Shown piece after piece: positions 13,686 through 13,880 of a stretch of 13,880 nucleotides of DNA (position 1 is the first letter of the stretch; each line of letters opens with the position of its first letter). The translations under genes were made by a program, and so were the position numbers. The stretch comes from Alphaproteobacteria bacterium (GTDB lineage: Bacteria; Pseudomonadota; Alphaproteobacteria; Rs-D84; NBLK01): positions 1 to 13,880 of the forward strand of contig JAFGXE010000068.1 in NCBI GenBank assembly GCA_016936785.1. The letters run 5' to 3'. The notes below the pieces were generated by a model. That model had not been told where the DNA came from and made no database searches. It worked only from the letters and a program-made list of their open reading frames with translations.

Positions 13686-13880
13686 TTCTTCAAAGCCTCT
13701 TTCATTCCAGAAAAATCGCCTGTTTCTGCCTCTTGACGCGCATAAAACACATAAACTTTTCCAGTTTCACCCATTTCAGACAACACAGCACGGGCAACTT
13801 CTCTCAAACGTCGTTTCACAAGATTACGCACAACAGCCTTTTTACTAATCCCTTTTTTCGTCACAACAAAACCCACATTA
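13664..13880 (-). CDS. rnpA: Ribonuclease P protein component, C-terminal part (runs off the right edge)
   Basis: RnpA is the protein subunit of RNase P and helps its catalytic RNA process tRNA 5' ends. The visible codons read NVGFVVTKKGISKKAVVRN and then LVKRRLREV. The conserved RNR-type RNA-binding motif appears here as RNLVKRRLRE. The C-terminal helix ends KKCLNSLS. The reading frame is open at base 13880 and the N-terminal roughly 45-50 residues are missing. The GTG at 13876 is an internal Val codon (as in 'RVGF'), not the start. The stop lies inside yidD. rpmH is expected just beyond the edge. Confidence 0.92.
   Translation of the reverse strand, partial: NVGFVVTKKGISKKAVVRNLVKRRLREVARAVLSEMGETGKVYVFYARQEAETGDFSGMKEALKKCLNSLS

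Noticed and set aside
13664..13876. GTG at 13876 as the rnpA start
   Set aside because: The open frame continues past it to the window edge and the residues around it (NVGFVVTKKG) match the middle of RnpA, so it is an internal valine.

Overview
The window looks like a stretch of an AT-rich alphaproteobacterial chromosome. This rests on gene order (rimP-nusA-infB; rnpA-yidD-yidC-engB), on the protein families, and on promoters whose -35 boxes read CTTGATT, close to the alphaproteobacterial CTTGAC type. A host-associated or reduced-genome lineage is possible, but that is inference from base composition and tight packing only. Almost every base is genic and no gap exceeds about 180 bp. There is no CRISPR array, tRNA, rRNA or insertion sequence.

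Left block, minus strand (1-5358). Reading in the direction of transcription: a small secreted four-cysteine protein of unknown function (5358-5083), a lipoprotein-type S41 C-terminal processing protease (ctpA), a YfcE-type phosphodiesterase coupled to it by a 1-base overlap, then rimP, nusA and the N-terminal third of infB, which runs off the left edge. The rimP-nusA-infB operon has a good promoter just after the phosphodiesterase stop codon. Its roughly 140-nt leader holds a weak hairpin with a U-tract and a 64-bp REP/MITE-like repeat. ctpA sits behind a 12-bp hairpin that is both an intrinsic terminator and a cover over its ribosome binding site.

Centre, plus strand (5447-10986). Three large, translationally coupled prepilin-like genes (487, 423 and 544 aa) share one N-terminal architecture: short basic leader, Gly cleavage site, Glu+5, Pro+18, a glycine-rich 'IGxxGGY' module, then a 'TxLxMGxxNIxNV' module. 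After that their C-terminal halves diverge completely. This layout resembles PilV-type minor pilin/tip adhesins of type IVb pili, but with three separate genes in place of one gene with a shufflon. It is the most novel part of the window. recO follows one base after the third gene and has a probable promoter of its own inside it. rnhA follows recO and appears to make a leaderless mRNA. A perfect 42-bp palindrome separates rnhA from the convergent rpsU.

Right block, minus strand (11015-13880). rpsU (bS21) has its own promoter overlapping the engB stop. Upstream of it lie engB, yidC, yidD and a partial rnpA, packed with 4- to 23-base overlaps. This is the conserved ribosome/RNase P/membrane-insertase cluster near rpmH.
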